Assembly (NCBI RefSeq): GCF_001422925.1
Contig: NZ_LMNI01000012.1
Location: 310,345-374,344, forward strand
Direction of reading: 5' to 3'
Origin: Microbacterium sp. Leaf288
GTDB lineage: Bacteria; Actinomycetota; Actinomycetes; Actinomycetales; Microbacteriaceae
Length of the DNA: 64,000 bases
Position numbers and translations under genes: made by a program
The notes under the pieces: generated by a model
What the model saw: the letters and a program-made list of their open reading frames with translations, nothing else
Told to the model about the DNA's origin: nothing
The model's database searches: none
Part shown: positions 32,503 through 41,605 of the stretch, in pieces
How positions within the stretch are numbered: the stretch's first letter is position 1
Layout: each line of letters starts with the position of its first letter

Positions 32503-33444
32503 TCATACCGCGAGGACGCGGCGGAAGTAGTCAACGGTGCTCTGGAGGCCCGCGGCGAGGGCGACCGTCGGCTCCCAGCCCAGCTCGCTGCGTGCGCGCG
32601 AGATGTCGGGCTGACGCTGCTTGGGGTCGTCTTGCGGAAGCGGGCGGTGTTCGATAGTCGACGAGCTCCCGGTGATCCCGAGAACAGCCTGCGCGAGCTC
32701 GAGCATCGTGAACTCGCCAGGGTTGCCGACGTTGATAGGCCCGGTAACGTCGTGCGGGGTGGCCATCAGCCGCACCATGCCATCGACCAGATCGTCGACG
32801 TAGCAGAAGGAGCGGGTCTGCGATCCGTCGCCATAGATCGTGATCGGCTCACCTCGCAGCGCCTGCACGATGAAGTTGGACACGACGCGCCCGTCGTTCG
32901 GGTGCATCCGCGGACCGTAGGTATTGAAGATGCGGATGACCTTGATCGAGAGATCATGCTGGCGCCGGTAGTCGAAGAACAGCGTCTCTGCTGCTCGCTT
33001 TCCCTCGTCGTAGCACGACCGCGGGCCGATGGGGTTGACGTTGCCCCAGTACTCTTCGGTCTGCGGGTGCACCGCTGGATCCCCGTAGACTTCCGAGGTC
33101 GACGCCTGCAGGATCGGGATTCGTAGCCGCTTGGCGAGACCGAGCATGTTGATCGCGCCGACGACGCTGGTCTTCGTGGTCTGGACAGGGTCGTGCTGGT
33201 AGTGCACCGGGGATGCCGGGCACGCCAGGTTGTAGATCTGGTCGACCTCGACGTACAGCGGGAAGGTCACGTCGTGGCGGAGGACCTCGAAACGCGGGTG
33301 CCCGAAGAGGTGCTCGATGTTCGACTTCGACCCGGTGAAGAAGTTATCGACGCAGATGACCTCGTTGCCCTCGGCGAGGAGCTTCTCCGACAGGTGCGAA
33401 CCGATGAAGCCGGCACCGCCGGTGATGAGGATCCGTTTTGACAC
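32503..33444 (-). CDS. UDP-glucuronate decarboxylase (UDP-xylose synthase type)
   Basis: This 313-residue short-chain dehydrogenase fold protein has the NAD motif [39 protein letters not shown] and the catalytic Tyr-Lys pair in [37 protein letters not shown] is characteristic of UDP-xylose synthases rather than generic epimerases. It converts UDP-glucuronate to UDP-xylose, matching the convergent ugd. It is last in a three-gene minus-strand unit with two glycosyltransferases. TAGGCT (complement of 33451-33456) ends 6 bases before the GTG, so a leaderless transcript is possible. Confidence 0.9.
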   Translation of the reverse strand: MSKRILITGGAGFIGSHLSEKLLAEGNEVICVDNFFTGSKSNIEHLFGHPRFEVLRHDVTFPLYVEVDQIYNLACPASPVHYQHDPVQTTKTSVVGAINMLGLAKRLRIPILQASTSEVYGDPAVHPQTEEYWGNVNPIGPRSCYDEGKRAAETLFFDYRRQHDLSIKVIRIFNTYGPRMHPNDGRVVSNFIVQALRGEPITIYGDGSQTRSFCYVDDLVDGMVRLMATPHDVTGPINVGNPGEFTMLELAQAVLGITGSSSTIEHRPLPQDDPKQRQPDISRARSELGWEPTVALAAGLQSTVDYFRRVLAV

Positions 33445-33505
33445 CGAGCAAGCCTACCTGGTTGCTGGAGCCGACCCCGCCTGTCCGCCGATGGGCAGCA
33501 GCACG

Positions 33506-34387
33506 TCACCGCGTCGCTGAGACCATCTGCCGCTGGCCGAACGTGCGCCCGATCATCCCCTCGAACCGGCCGACGAACATCGGCCAACCGTCGGCCAAGG
33601 TGATGGGGGCCGCGTTGCGGACCCCGTACAGCAGGCCCGCTCCAGTGAATGCCACCCGCCACCACCATGGGTACCGATGCGTGCTCATGGCACGTCCCGT
33701 TCCACGGCCGTACGCGCGCATCTTGCGACGCCGCTCCTGCGTGGTCAGTCCGAAGGCGGTGGAAATCCCGTCGACATGGACCTCGGGTGAGAGCCAGACA
33801 AACCGCGTCGCTGCGTCCGGGCGCCGCGCAATCACACGTAGAAGCAAGTCTGTCCCCTCGGCGACCTGCCACGGGGAGGACGCACCCGGTCCGATGTTCT
33901 CGTCGAATCCGCCGACCTCGTCGATGACCGAGCGGCGCAGGAGGATGCCCATCTCGATGACCGTCCACACGTTCCAGCGGTCGAGGATGGTCCCCGCGGC
34001 GGGAAGCGTTGTCTTCGGCCCGCGCTCGTCCCACGACGCGAACCCGCCTGCCAGGAAGTCTGCGTCGTCCACGGCGGCGCGGATGCTCTCCACCGTCCCG
34101 GCGGGGAACACAGTGGTGTCATTGGGGAAATTGACCACGAAGTCACCGGCCGGCAGCGCGGCCACGCCTGTGTTGCGGCCCAGTGACGCACCGCGACCAG
34201 ACTCCACCACGATCACCGGCAGGCCGCGTGCGGCGAACTCCTCACCCAGCGCGACGACTTCGGCGTATCGACCCTGCGCGACGAGGACGACCTGGTCTCC
34301 TGCGGCGAGTTCGCCGTCCAGAGACGTCAGGAGTGCGCGCAACGGCTCGATTCGACCGAGGGTGGTGACGACGAAACCCAGATTCAC
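33506..34387 (-). CDS. GT2 family glycosyltransferase
   Basis: The protein has 293 residues. The GT-A core includes LGFVVTTLGRIEPL at the start, VVESGRGASLGRNTGVAALP, and an unusual NFPNDTTVF in place of the common DxD. It also has GGFDENIGPGASSPWQVAEGTDLLLR on the acceptor side and a basic C-terminus with one hydrophobic stretch. The GTG start is 68 bases after the GT4 stop. Sugar and acceptor are unknown. The operon partner suggests a xylose- or uronate-containing polymer, which is a weak inference. Confidence 0.83.
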   Translation of the reverse strand: MNLGFVVTTLGRIEPLRALLTSLDGELAAGDQVVLVAQGRYAEVVALGEEFAARGLPVIVVESGRGASLGRNTGVAALPAGDFVVNFPNDTTVFPAGTVESIRAAVDDADFLAGGFASWDERGPKTTLPAAGTILDRWNVWTVIEMGILLRRSVIDEVGGFDENIGPGASSPWQVAEGTDLLLRVIARRPDAATRFVWLSPEVHVDGISTAFGLTTQERRRKMRAYGRGTGRAMSTHRYPWWWRVAFTGAGLLYGVRNAAPITLADGWPMFVGRFEGMIGRTFGQRQMVSATR

Positions 34388-34455
34388 GCAGGCTATTCTC
34401 CCTGCTCCGCGCCCGGGTCGAGACCACGGGGCCTCCGGTCGGCCTCGGCGCGGGC

Positions 34456-35514
34456 TCAGCCGTGATCGCGACGAATGAGTTGGTCCCATCCCAGAGCCGT
34501 GTTCTCCCACGTGAAGCGCGCCGCATTCTCGATTCCACGTGCGCGCATCGTCGCACGCAGGGCGGGGTCCTCTGCGAGTTCCACCATCGCAGCGGCGAGC
34601 GCCGCGGGCTCCTCTGCGGGAAAGTAGATCGCTGCCTCGTCCAGCACCTCGCGGTTGATCGGGATGTCGGAGGCGATGACCGGCACCCCGAGACTCTGCG
34701 CCTCCACTGGCGGAATGCCGAACCCCTCATGAAGGGAAGGCCAGATGAAACCGACGGCCTCGCGGTAGTCATGTGCCAGTTCAGCATCGGTGACCGGGCC
34801 CTGCCAGTCGAGTCGCGCGCCTGGCACGTTCTTCTGTTCGGCGTATGGCCGCAGTGCCGGATCGAGCTGGCCGATCAGGCGCACGCTGATCCCCGAGGAG
34901 TCGGGAAGCTCGCCGGCCGCATCGATGACCGTTCTGATGTTCTTCGCGGCCCCGTGACGCCCGAAAACCAGGAATGTGCTGGTAGGCGTCTTCGCCGGCG
35001 ACGACTCACTCGCGACCAGGCTGTCCGCGCCCGCATAAACGACGTCGATCCTGTCGGGATCGACGTCGAATTGCGCGGCGATCTCACCTTGCGAAGCCCT
35101 GCTGATCGTCACGAGACGCTGTCCGCGCCGCAGCATCCCCAGCCGCACTGCCAGGTGCCACTGCACCCGGAAGAGTGCGGTGAAGTCTTGTGGGCGCATC
35201 GCGGGTGCGATGTCGTGGACGACCGAGATCTGTCGCGTATAGAAGAAGGGCGCGATCGTCGCCGGATTCAGCAGGAGAGGCCTCCCGTTGGCGCGGAGCC
35301 ACAACGGGAGCTCGATCTGCTCCCACAGCGGTCCCCCGAATCGACCCACGACCTGATGCGGCACCTCGGGGATGACTGTGCCTTCGGGCAGCGGAGGAGT
35401 CACCAGCAGGATGTCGCCGCGGAGCCGCGACAGACGCTCGGTGAGTTCGATGGCGAATCGCCGCGCCCCTCCGAACGAGTTGAGGAGGAAGCGCCCATTT
35501 ATCACCACAGTCAC
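34456..35514 (-). CDS. GT4 family glycosyltransferase
   Basis: This 352-residue GT-B fold protein has the N-terminal glycine loop NGRFLLNSFGGARRFAIELT, C-terminal donor domain LVFGRHGAAKNIRTVIDAA and the GT4 Glu motif LHEGFGIPPVEAQSLGVPVIASD. The GTG start follows TACCAT (complement of 35522-35527) by 7 bases, which fits a leaderless transcript. It is first in the minus-strand unit GT4-GT2-decarboxylase. A mannose or rhamnose transferase is typical for this type, but no substrate can be read. Confidence 0.87.
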   Translation of the reverse strand: MTVVINGRFLLNSFGGARRFAIELTERLSRLRGDILLVTPPLPEGTVIPEVPHQVVGRFGGPLWEQIELPLWLRANGRPLLLNPATIAPFFYTRQISVVHDIAPAMRPQDFTALFRVQWHLAVRLGMLRRGQRLVTISRASQGEIAAQFDVDPDRIDVVYAGADSLVASESSPAKTPTSTFLVFGRHGAAKNIRTVIDAAGELPDSSGISVRLIGQLDPALRPYAEQKNVPGARLDWQGPVTDAELAHDYREAVGFIWPSLHEGFGIPPVEAQSLGVPVIASDIPINREVLDEAAIYFPAEEPAALAAAMVELAEDPALRATMRARGIENAARFTWENTALGWDQLIRRDHG

Positions 35515-35598
35515 GGTGGCAATGGTAGTTGCGGGCGTGCACGGCTTCGCTCCGCCCGATCGGGCACCGGCGCCGGAATCCGTACAGGCACCATCGAC

Positions 35599-35604
35599 TA
35601 CGAT
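35599..35604 (+). promoter_or_regulatory. -10-like box TACGAT before the 35.6-44.7 kb operon
   Basis: TACGAT is followed about 6 bases later by ACTGTTGT. It lies 34 bases upstream of the small leader frame at 35638 and is the best candidate start of the nine-kilobase plus-strand operon. Confidence 0.45.
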
Positions 35605-35637
35605 TGCACACTGTTGTCTGGGCCGGTGAGGAGGATC

Positions 35638-35733
35638 ATGACCAGGGATGCGGCATCCGTCGCGGTACCGATGCTCGTGACCGCACTCGTCGTCGTCCCC
35701 GCTCCTCCCGTCCCTCGTCACGGGGGAAGCTGA
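35638..35733 (+). CDS. Possible 31-residue leader peptide
   Basis: This small frame has an ATG with a strong ribosome site (GAGGAGG at 35629-35635) and ends 6 bases before the next gene. The peptide is hydrophobic in its middle (VAVPMLVTALVVVPAPP) and ends in RHGGS. It may be a leader peptide coupling translation of the downstream glycosyltransferase, or a small membrane protein. No relative is recognised. The evidence is position and ribosome site only. Confidence 0.45.
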   Translation: MTRDAASVAVPMLVTALVVVPAPPVPRHGGS

Positions 35734-35739
35734 ATCTCG

Positions 35740-36957
35740 ATGCCCACGGATCGAATCGCGATCGCGTACGACTGCCTCTTCCCCCACACCACAGGTGGCG
35801 GTGAGCGACTCTACCGTTCGTACGCTGAGCACATCTCACGCCGCGGGCTCACCGTGGACTACCTCACCGCTCAGCAATGGCCGGATGGGCGGGCGCCACA
35901 GGAGTCCGAGTTCCACGTCGTGCCCGTGGTCGGCCGGCTCCGCCTCTACGACGAGGCGGGTGTGCGCCGCACGGCGGCGGCTCTTCGCTATGCCGGGGGG
36001 CTGTTCCGCACATTGGTGCGCCGACGGCGGTCCTACGACGCCATCATCGTCAGCGGACTGCCCGTCCTCAACGTCTTCGCGGCCAGAGCTGCGCTGCTCG
36101 GCTCGCGCACACGCGTGGTCGTGGACTACCTGGAGGTCTGGGGCCGCCGCCAGTGGACGGAGTACGCCGGCGGTGCGGTAGGCACAATCGCGTGGGGACT
36201 CCAGCGACTCGCCGTGGTGATGACACCAGTGGCGACGTGCCACTCCCAACTCACTGCGAAGCAGCTCCGCCGCGAAGGCTTCCGCCGCAGCATCCTGGTC
36301 AGTCCCGGACTGATCGACGGCGAATCGCCGCACGCGCTCGTCGCCGAGCCGGCTTCTCCCCCGTACGCCGTCTACGCTGGGCGGCACATCCCCGACAAGC
36401 GGGTTGAAGCGATCCCCGCCGCCGTCGCGCACGCGCGCCGCACCCTGCCGGATCTCGGTCTTGTCGTGCTCGGTTCAGGGCCGAGCACCCCCGACGTCGA
36501 GGCCGCGGTGGCAGCCGTCGACGGTGACCCGTGGACCCAGCGCCCCGGGTTCGTCTCACAGGTCGAGCTCGACGACCTCATGTCCAACGCGGCGGTGCTC
36601 GTGAATCCCTCGCGACGCGAGGGCTATGGCCTGGTCGTCGTCGAAGCATCTGCTCATGGCACGCCTGTCGTACTCGTGGACGACCCGGGCAACGCAGCGA
36701 CCGAGCTCGTGGAGCCAGGTGTGAACGGCGTCGTCGCCGCCTCAGCATCCGCATCCGATCTCGGCGACGCCATCGTGCAAGCGGTTCGATCGGGCTCGCA
36801 ACTGCGGCGCAGTGCGCGATCCTGGTACGAAACGGCCGTCCAGACCCGCACCGTCGAGCGCGCGGTCGAGGGCATTCTGGCGGAGCTCGAAATCGCTCCG
36901 CACACGCCGACGGGGGCGGACAAACGCCCCGCCGACTCCGAAGAAGGACCAAAGTGA
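35740..36957 (+). CDS. GT4 family glycosyltransferase
   Basis: This 405-residue GT-B protein has the acceptor loop FPHTTGGGERLYRSYAEHI, donor-domain opening VYAGRHIPDKRVEAIPAAV and GT4 motif SRREGYGLVVVEASAHGTP. The last 30 residues are polar and probably flexible. It is the first full gene of a tightly packed plus-strand operon running to 44744 and overlaps the next gene by GTGA. The donor is unknown. Confidence 0.88.
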   Translation: MPTDRIAIAYDCLFPHTTGGGERLYRSYAEHISRRGLTVDYLTAQQWPDGRAPQESEFHVVPVVGRLRLYDEAGVRRTAAALRYAGGLFRTLVRRRRSYDAIIVSGLPVLNVFAARAALLGSRTRVVVDYLEVWGRRQWTEYAGGAVGTIAWGLQRLAVVMTPVATCHSQLTAKQLRREGFRRSILVSPGLIDGESPHALVAEPASPPYAVYAGRHIPDKRVEAIPAAVAHARRTLPDLGLVVLGSGPSTPDVEAAVAAVDGDPWTQRPGFVSQVELDDLMSNAAVLVNPSRREGYGLVVVEASAHGTPVVLVDDPGNAATELVEPGVNGVVAASASASDLGDAIVQAVRSGSQLRRSARSWYETAVQTRTVERAVEGILAELEIAPHTPTGADKRPADSEEGPK

Positions 36958-38153
36958 ACCAGCCCGACCAGGCGGGATCCGTCGAACTGACGATCCTCAT
37001 GCCCTGCCTCAACGAGGCCGAAACGCTCGCCGTGTGCATCGAGAAGGCGCAGGGCTTTCTGGCGCGCTCCGGCGTCTCCGGTGAAGTGCTGATCTCCGAC
37101 AACGGCTCGACCGACGGATCTCAGGAGATCGCGGAGCGCCTCGGCGCCCGAGTCTCGCATGCCCCGCAGCGCGGCTACGGTGCGGCCCTCATCAACGGCA
37201 TCGAGCAGGCCCGCGGCCGCTACATCATCATGGGCGACGCCGACGACAGCTACGACTTCGTGAACCTTGAGGCGTTCGTCGAGCGCTTGCGGGGCGGCGC
37301 CGATCTGGTGATGGGCAACCGGTTCAAGGGGGGCATCGCTCCAGGGGCAATGCCTCCGCTCCACAAGTATCTGGGTAACCCCGTGCTCTCGGGCATCGGC
37401 CAGTTGTTCTTCCGCCCGAACATCGGCGACTTCCACTGCGGTCTGCGCGGCTTCAACCGAGACCGCATCCGCGCGCTCGACCTCCAGACGACGGGCATGG
37501 AGTTCGCGTCCGAGATGGTCGTGAAGTCGTCCCTCGCCCGCTATCGGATTGAGGAAGTCCCGACCACTCTCAAGAAGGACGGCCGCTCCCGCCCGCCGCA
37601 CCTTCGCAGCTGGCACGACGGCTGGCGCCACCTGCGCTTCCTCCTGCTGTTCGCCCCGCGTTGGCTGTTCGTCTACCCCGGGCTGGTCGCATTCTTCCTC
37701 GGCGCGCTCGCCGTGGCGGTGCTCGCGTTCGGCAGCGTCGAGGTGGCCGGCGTCGGGTTCGACGTGACGACCATGGTGTACGCGAGCGCGCTGTGCGTGA
37801 TCGGTTACCAATCGCTCCTCTTCTTCTGGCTCACGAAGCTGTATGCGACCCAGGAAGGCTTCCTACCCGCAAGCCCCCGCTATCGGGCGATCGTCGCCAA
37901 GTGGAGCGCTGAGCGGGGCCTGCTGATCGGTCTTTCGCTCTTCCTTTTCGGCGTAGTGATCGGGATCGTCCAGGTCGTCCGGTGGGGAAGCCTCGATTTC
38001 GGCGAGCAGGACGCCGCGGCCGTCGTCCGCATCGCCATCCCCAGCGCGCTCGGGATCATGCTCGGGTTCCAGACCGTGATGATGAGCTTCTTCTCCGGCG
38101 TACTGACCACGCCACGCCGCGAGACGCGTGCGGACGCGCTCATCGAGAGCTGA
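36954..38153 (+). CDS. GT2 polyprenyl-phosphate glycosyltransferase with membrane domain
   Basis: The protein has 399 residues. The GT-A domain has ILMPCLNEAETLAVCIEKA, SDNGSTDGSQEIAE, the DxD in MGDADDSYDF, and GDFHCGLRGFNRDRI. Four C-terminal membrane helices follow from residue 240. This layout matches dolichol- or polyprenyl-phosphate mannose and glucose synthases that load a lipid carrier for use outside the cell. Such lipid-linked sugars would suit the GT-C-like membrane proteins of this region. The GTG start has AAGAAGGA before it. Confidence 0.88.
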   Translation: MNQPDQAGSVELTILMPCLNEAETLAVCIEKAQGFLARSGVSGEVLISDNGSTDGSQEIAERLGARVSHAPQRGYGAALINGIEQARGRYIIMGDADDSYDFVNLEAFVERLRGGADLVMGNRFKGGIAPGAMPPLHKYLGNPVLSGIGQLFFRPNIGDFHCGLRGFNRDRIRALDLQTTGMEFASEMVVKSSLARYRIEEVPTTLKKDGRSRPPHLRSWHDGWRHLRFLLLFAPRWLFVYPGLVAFFLGALAVAVLAFGSVEVAGVGFDVTTMVYASALCVIGYQSLLFFWLTKLYATQEGFLPASPRYRAIVAKWSAERGLLIGLSLFLFGVVIGIVQVVRWGSLDFGEQDAAAVVRIAIPSALGIMLGFQTVMMSFFSGVLTTPRRETRADALIES

Positions 38154-38157
38154 CCAG

Positions 38158-39285
38158 ATGCCACTGCACGTGTTGGTGGACATGCTGTTCTACACCGGCA
38201 AGCGGGGCGGGACCGAGACGTACGCTCGCGAGATCGTCAAGCGGATGCCGGAGGCCCTCCCTGATGCGAAGCTGACCGCACTCGCGAACCGTGCCGGCGC
38301 GGAACGCATCCGCAGCTTCTTCCCGGGCGAGGTGCGCGTCGTCCGCTGGGTCGGAACGGATCGAGTCTCGTGGGCGGCGGGCGAGGTGCTGGCCACGAAC
38401 CGCCGTGCGAAGCGGACCGACGCCGACGTGATCTGGAGTCCGGCGAACTTCGCGCCGATCACCCGGTCGCGGGTGGCACGGGTGACGACGACCCACGACG
38501 TGACGTACCACACGGCGGACGGTAGAGGGATCGGCGGTGCGGTGGCACGGATCACCTCGTGGCTGATGGCACGCGCGGCGCTGACCTCAGATGCGGTGAT
38601 CACCGGCTCACACGCAGCCGAAGGGGCCGTCGCCTCGCACATCGGTGTCGATCGGGGCGAGATCACGGTGATCCCGCATGGCACCAACGCGCCGAAGGTG
38701 CCCGAAGACCCGTGGGCCGAGCTCACCCCGCTCGGCATCCGGCCAGGGCGCCCACTGGTCCTCAGCACAGGGAACCGGCTTCCCCACAAGAACTTCGAAG
38801 GCATTCTGCGCGCAGTCGCACACATCGACGGTGACAGGCCGCTCGTCGTCATCCCGGGCAGCCACGGCAAGGATCCCCTCGCTCCTCTGGTCGATGAGCT
38901 CGAACTCGCCGCGGACGTCGTCCTCCCCGGATGGGTCACGTCGGCGCAGCTCGAGGCGCTGTTCTCCGTCGCGGATCTTTACGTCTGTCCGTCACTTGCG
39001 GAGGGGTTCGGCCTTCCCGTGATCGACGCGATGCGCCGAGGGTGCGTGGTGCTCGCCAACGATGTGCCCGTGCTGCGCGAAGTCGGAGGTGATGTCGCGC
39101 TGTACGCGGATGCCACGTCGCCTTCCGAACTCGCCGCCGCGGTCGAAGCGGCATTGAGCGACGATCTCGAGATGCGCCGTATAGCCGGCGTCCAGCGGGC
39201 AGCCGAGTACACCTGGGAACGCTCCGCGGGACTGACCGCACAGGTCATCCGGGCCGTAGCAACGAGAGCTCGAGGGCGCGCGTGA
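38158..39285 (+). CDS. GT4 family glycosyltransferase
   Basis: This 375-residue GT-B protein has the acceptor loop FYTGKRGGTETYAREIVKR, donor-domain start STGNRLPHKNFEGILRA and Glu motif LAEGFGLPVIDAMRRG. The ATG lies 4 bases after the previous stop, and the end overlaps the flippase start by GTGA. It is a normal full-length member. The sugar is unknown. Confidence 0.88.
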   Translation: MPLHVLVDMLFYTGKRGGTETYAREIVKRMPEALPDAKLTALANRAGAERIRSFFPGEVRVVRWVGTDRVSWAAGEVLATNRRAKRTDADVIWSPANFAPITRSRVARVTTTHDVTYHTADGRGIGGAVARITSWLMARAALTSDAVITGSHAAEGAVASHIGVDRGEITVIPHGTNAPKVPEDPWAELTPLGIRPGRPLVLSTGNRLPHKNFEGILRAVAHIDGDRPLVVIPGSHGKDPLAPLVDELELAADVVLPGWVTSAQLEALFSVADLYVCPSLAEGFGLPVIDAMRRGCVVLANDVPVLREVGGDVALYADATSPSELAAAVEAALSDDLEMRRIAGVQRAAEYTWERSAGLTAQVIRAVATRARGRA

Positions 39286-40526
39286 CCGAGATCGTGCCGC
39301 TCGGGCGGCGGCTCATGCTGTTCTTTCTCGTGCCGGCGATCGCCGCCATCTCCCCACTTCTTGTCCTGCCCGTCGTCGCGCGGACCGCAGGCCAGGCGGG
39401 CTGGGCGAGCGCCATCGCAGGCGAGTCAGTGGGTACCGTCGCGTCGATCGCGATCGGGTACGGATGGGTGGCACTGGGCCCCGCTCTCGTCTCCATCGCC
39501 CACGACGACGAGCGGCGCGGCGCTCTCTACCGCGGTTCGGTAGTTGTGCGACTTCTCGTCGCCGTCCTTGCTCTGCCCATCATGGCGATCATCTGCTGGG
39601 TGGTAGCCGCACCGGGCAGCGAGTGGCTCGCCGTGCTGATGGGCCTGCAGGGGGCACTCATCGCACTGTCGTTCACGTGGTTCTCGGCGGGAGTGGGACG
39701 CCCGACCGCGATCGTCTTCTACGACTCCATCCCCCGGCTCGTGGCGACCGCGCTCTGCGCGGTCGCCATCGCGCAGGGCGCCCCTGTCGAGCTCTACCCA
39801 CTCGCCGGCATCCTGGTCACGATCGTCGGGACGTCACTGTTCACCTGGGGGGTGCTGCGGCACTACCCCGCGCCGTGGCCGAGCCGGCGCGACCTTCGTG
39901 AGCTCTTCCGCATCGGCGCCCCAGTCGCATTGAACGACGTCGGCCTGGTCGCCTACTCCAGCGTGCCGACGCCGCTCGTCGCTCTGACGGCGTCTCCGGC
40001 GGAAGCGGCAGGATTCGCCTCCGCCGACAAGATGCTCAAGCTCGGCCAGTTCGTCCCTATGACGCTCGCCAATGCGCTGCAAGCCTGGATCACAGAAGCC
40101 CACGGCCCGGCCCGCGGGCGCCGCATGCGCCTGGCGATGCTCGCCCACGGCGGGATGGGCGTCGTCGGCGGAGCGTTCCTGGGCGTTCTCGGGGCCTGGG
40201 CGAGTACGGTGCTCTTCGGCGCAGACGCGGCGGCCTCGACTCCCGTGCTCGTGGCTCTCGGCATCACCTTTGCGTTCTTCTCCCTGCGGACATCCGTCAC
40301 CCGCCATGTGCTCTATCCCGCGGGCGAGGCGGCCGCAGTGGTCCGCGCGACCCTGATCGCGACCGTCATCGGCGTGCCGGTGATGATCGCGCTCGCCCTC
40401 GTGGTCGGCCCCCTGGGCGCCGCGATCGGCTACATGGCCACAGAGGCCGCGGCGACGCTGCTGCTCTGGCCTCGGTGCGTCCGTTCGCTGCACGAGCTCG
40501 ATCACGCCGAGCCGATCGCAGGCTGA
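39282..40526 (+). CDS. Wzx-like oligosaccharide flippase
   Basis: The protein has 414 residues and about 12 membrane helices of the MOP/polysaccharide-synthesis type, beginning LMLFFLVPAIAAISPLLVLPVV and with ASADKMLKLGQFVPMTLANALQAW in the middle. It would turn lipid-linked repeat units across the membrane for a Wzy-type polymerase, two of which lie at 20.5-23.3 kb. It ends a run of overlapping genes. A 74-base gap with a promoter precedes gmd. Confidence 0.85.
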   Translation: MTEIVPLGRRLMLFFLVPAIAAISPLLVLPVVARTAGQAGWASAIAGESVGTVASIAIGYGWVALGPALVSIAHDDERRGALYRGSVVVRLLVAVLALPIMAIICWVVAAPGSEWLAVLMGLQGALIALSFTWFSAGVGRPTAIVFYDSIPRLVATALCAVAIAQGAPVELYPLAGILVTIVGTSLFTWGVLRHYPAPWPSRRDLRELFRIGAPVALNDVGLVAYSSVPTPLVALTASPAEAAGFASADKMLKLGQFVPMTLANALQAWITEAHGPARGRRMRLAMLAHGGMGVVGGAFLGVLGAWASTVLFGADAAASTPVLVALGITFAFFSLRTSVTRHVLYPAGEAAAVVRATLIATVIGVPVMIALALVVGPLGAAIGYMATEAAATLLLWPRCVRSLHELDHAEPIAG

Positions 40527-40568
40527 ACACCGACGAGAGGTGGTCCGTGGCGCGCAGAGCACGCGGGC

Positions 40569-40574
40569 TAAGAT
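40569..40574 (+). promoter_or_regulatory. -10-like box TAAGAT before gmd
   Basis: TAAGAT followed by GTTCTGGTTGTC lies 26 bases upstream of the gmd ATG, in the only real gap of this operon. No matching -35 box is evident. Confidence 0.45.
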
Positions 40575-40600
40575 GTTCTGGTTGTCAAGCTGGAGGAACC

Positions 40601-41605
40601 ATGGCTAACGCGCGCCGCGCACTCATCACCGGTATCACGGGCCAGGACGGCGGCCACCTCGCCGAGCAGCTCCTCGAGAAGGGCTACGAGGTCTTCGGCC
40701 TCATCCGCGGTCAGAACAACCCGCGACGCGAGGCTGTGGTCGCCGAGTTCCCCGACGTGACGTTGATCGAGGGCGACCTCACCGACCCGACCTCCCTCAT
40801 CCGCGCGGTCGAGACGTCGAATCCGCACGAGCTGTATAATCTGGCGGCCGTCAGCCATGTCGGCTACTCGTTCAAGAACCCCACGCTGACGGCAGATGTC
40901 ACCGCGAAGGGCGTGCTGAACGTCCTCGAAGCGGTCCGTGTGACGGGTCGCTCGGAGACCACGAAGGTGTACCAGGCATCGACATCCGAGATGTTCGGCG
41001 GCCTCGATTACAACCGTCCTGGCGCCGGCTACAACGAGGACTCGCTCTTCCACCCCCGCAGTCCGTATGGCGTGGCGAAGCTCTACGGCCACTGGATCGC
41101 GAAGAACTATCGCGAGAGCTACGGCATGTTCGTGTCGTGCGGCATCCTCTTCAACCACGAGGGCGAGCGGCGCGGTGTCGAGTTCGTGACGCGGAAGATC
41201 ACGCACGCGGTCGCGCGCATCAAGCTCGGCCTGCAGCCCAACATCGAGCTCGGCGACCTCTGGCCCAAGCGCGACTGGGGCTACGCCGGCGACTTCGTCG
41301 AGGGCATGTGGCGGATGCTGCAGCACGATGTCGCCGACGACTTCGTGCTCGCCACCGGCGAGACCCATTCGATCGAAGAGTTCCTGACGCTCGCTTTCAC
41401 TGAGATCGGCATCGACGACTGGCGTCCGTACGTCGTGCAGAACCCTGCATTCATGCGTCCGGCCGAGGTAGATATCCTTCTGGGCGACCCGTCGAAGGCC
41501 GAGTCTGTGCTCGGGTGGAAGCGCGAGGTGGACTTCCCAGGGCTCGTAAGCCGCATGGTGGCGCACGATCTCCGGCTGGCGGAGTTGCAGCGCACTTTCG
41601 CATGA
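40601..41605 (+). CDS. gmd: GDP-mannose 4,6-dehydratase
   Basis: This 334-residue NADP-dependent enzyme makes GDP-4-keto-6-deoxy-mannose from GDP-mannose. Cofactor motif is ITGITGQDGGHLAEQLLEKG. Catalytic residues lie in YQASTSEMFGG (Thr, Glu) and SPYGVAKLYGHWIAKNYR (Tyr, Lys). NHEGERRGVEFVTRKIT is typical of GMD. The ribosome site is GGAGG. The next gene overlaps by ATGA and reduces the product. The manA at 20.4 kb supplies the precursor. Confidence 0.95.
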   Translation: MANARRALITGITGQDGGHLAEQLLEKGYEVFGLIRGQNNPRREAVVAEFPDVTLIEGDLTDPTSLIRAVETSNPHELYNLAAVSHVGYSFKNPTLTADVTAKGVLNVLEAVRVTGRSETTKVYQASTSEMFGGLDYNRPGAGYNEDSLFHPRSPYGVAKLYGHWIAKNYRESYGMFVSCGILFNHEGERRGVEFVTRKITHAVARIKLGLQPNIELGDLWPKRDWGYAGDFVEGMWRMLQHDVADDFVLATGETHSIEEFLTLAFTEIGIDDWRPYVVQNPAFMRPAEVDILLGDPSKAESVLGWKREVDFPGLVSRMVAHDLRLAELQRTFA

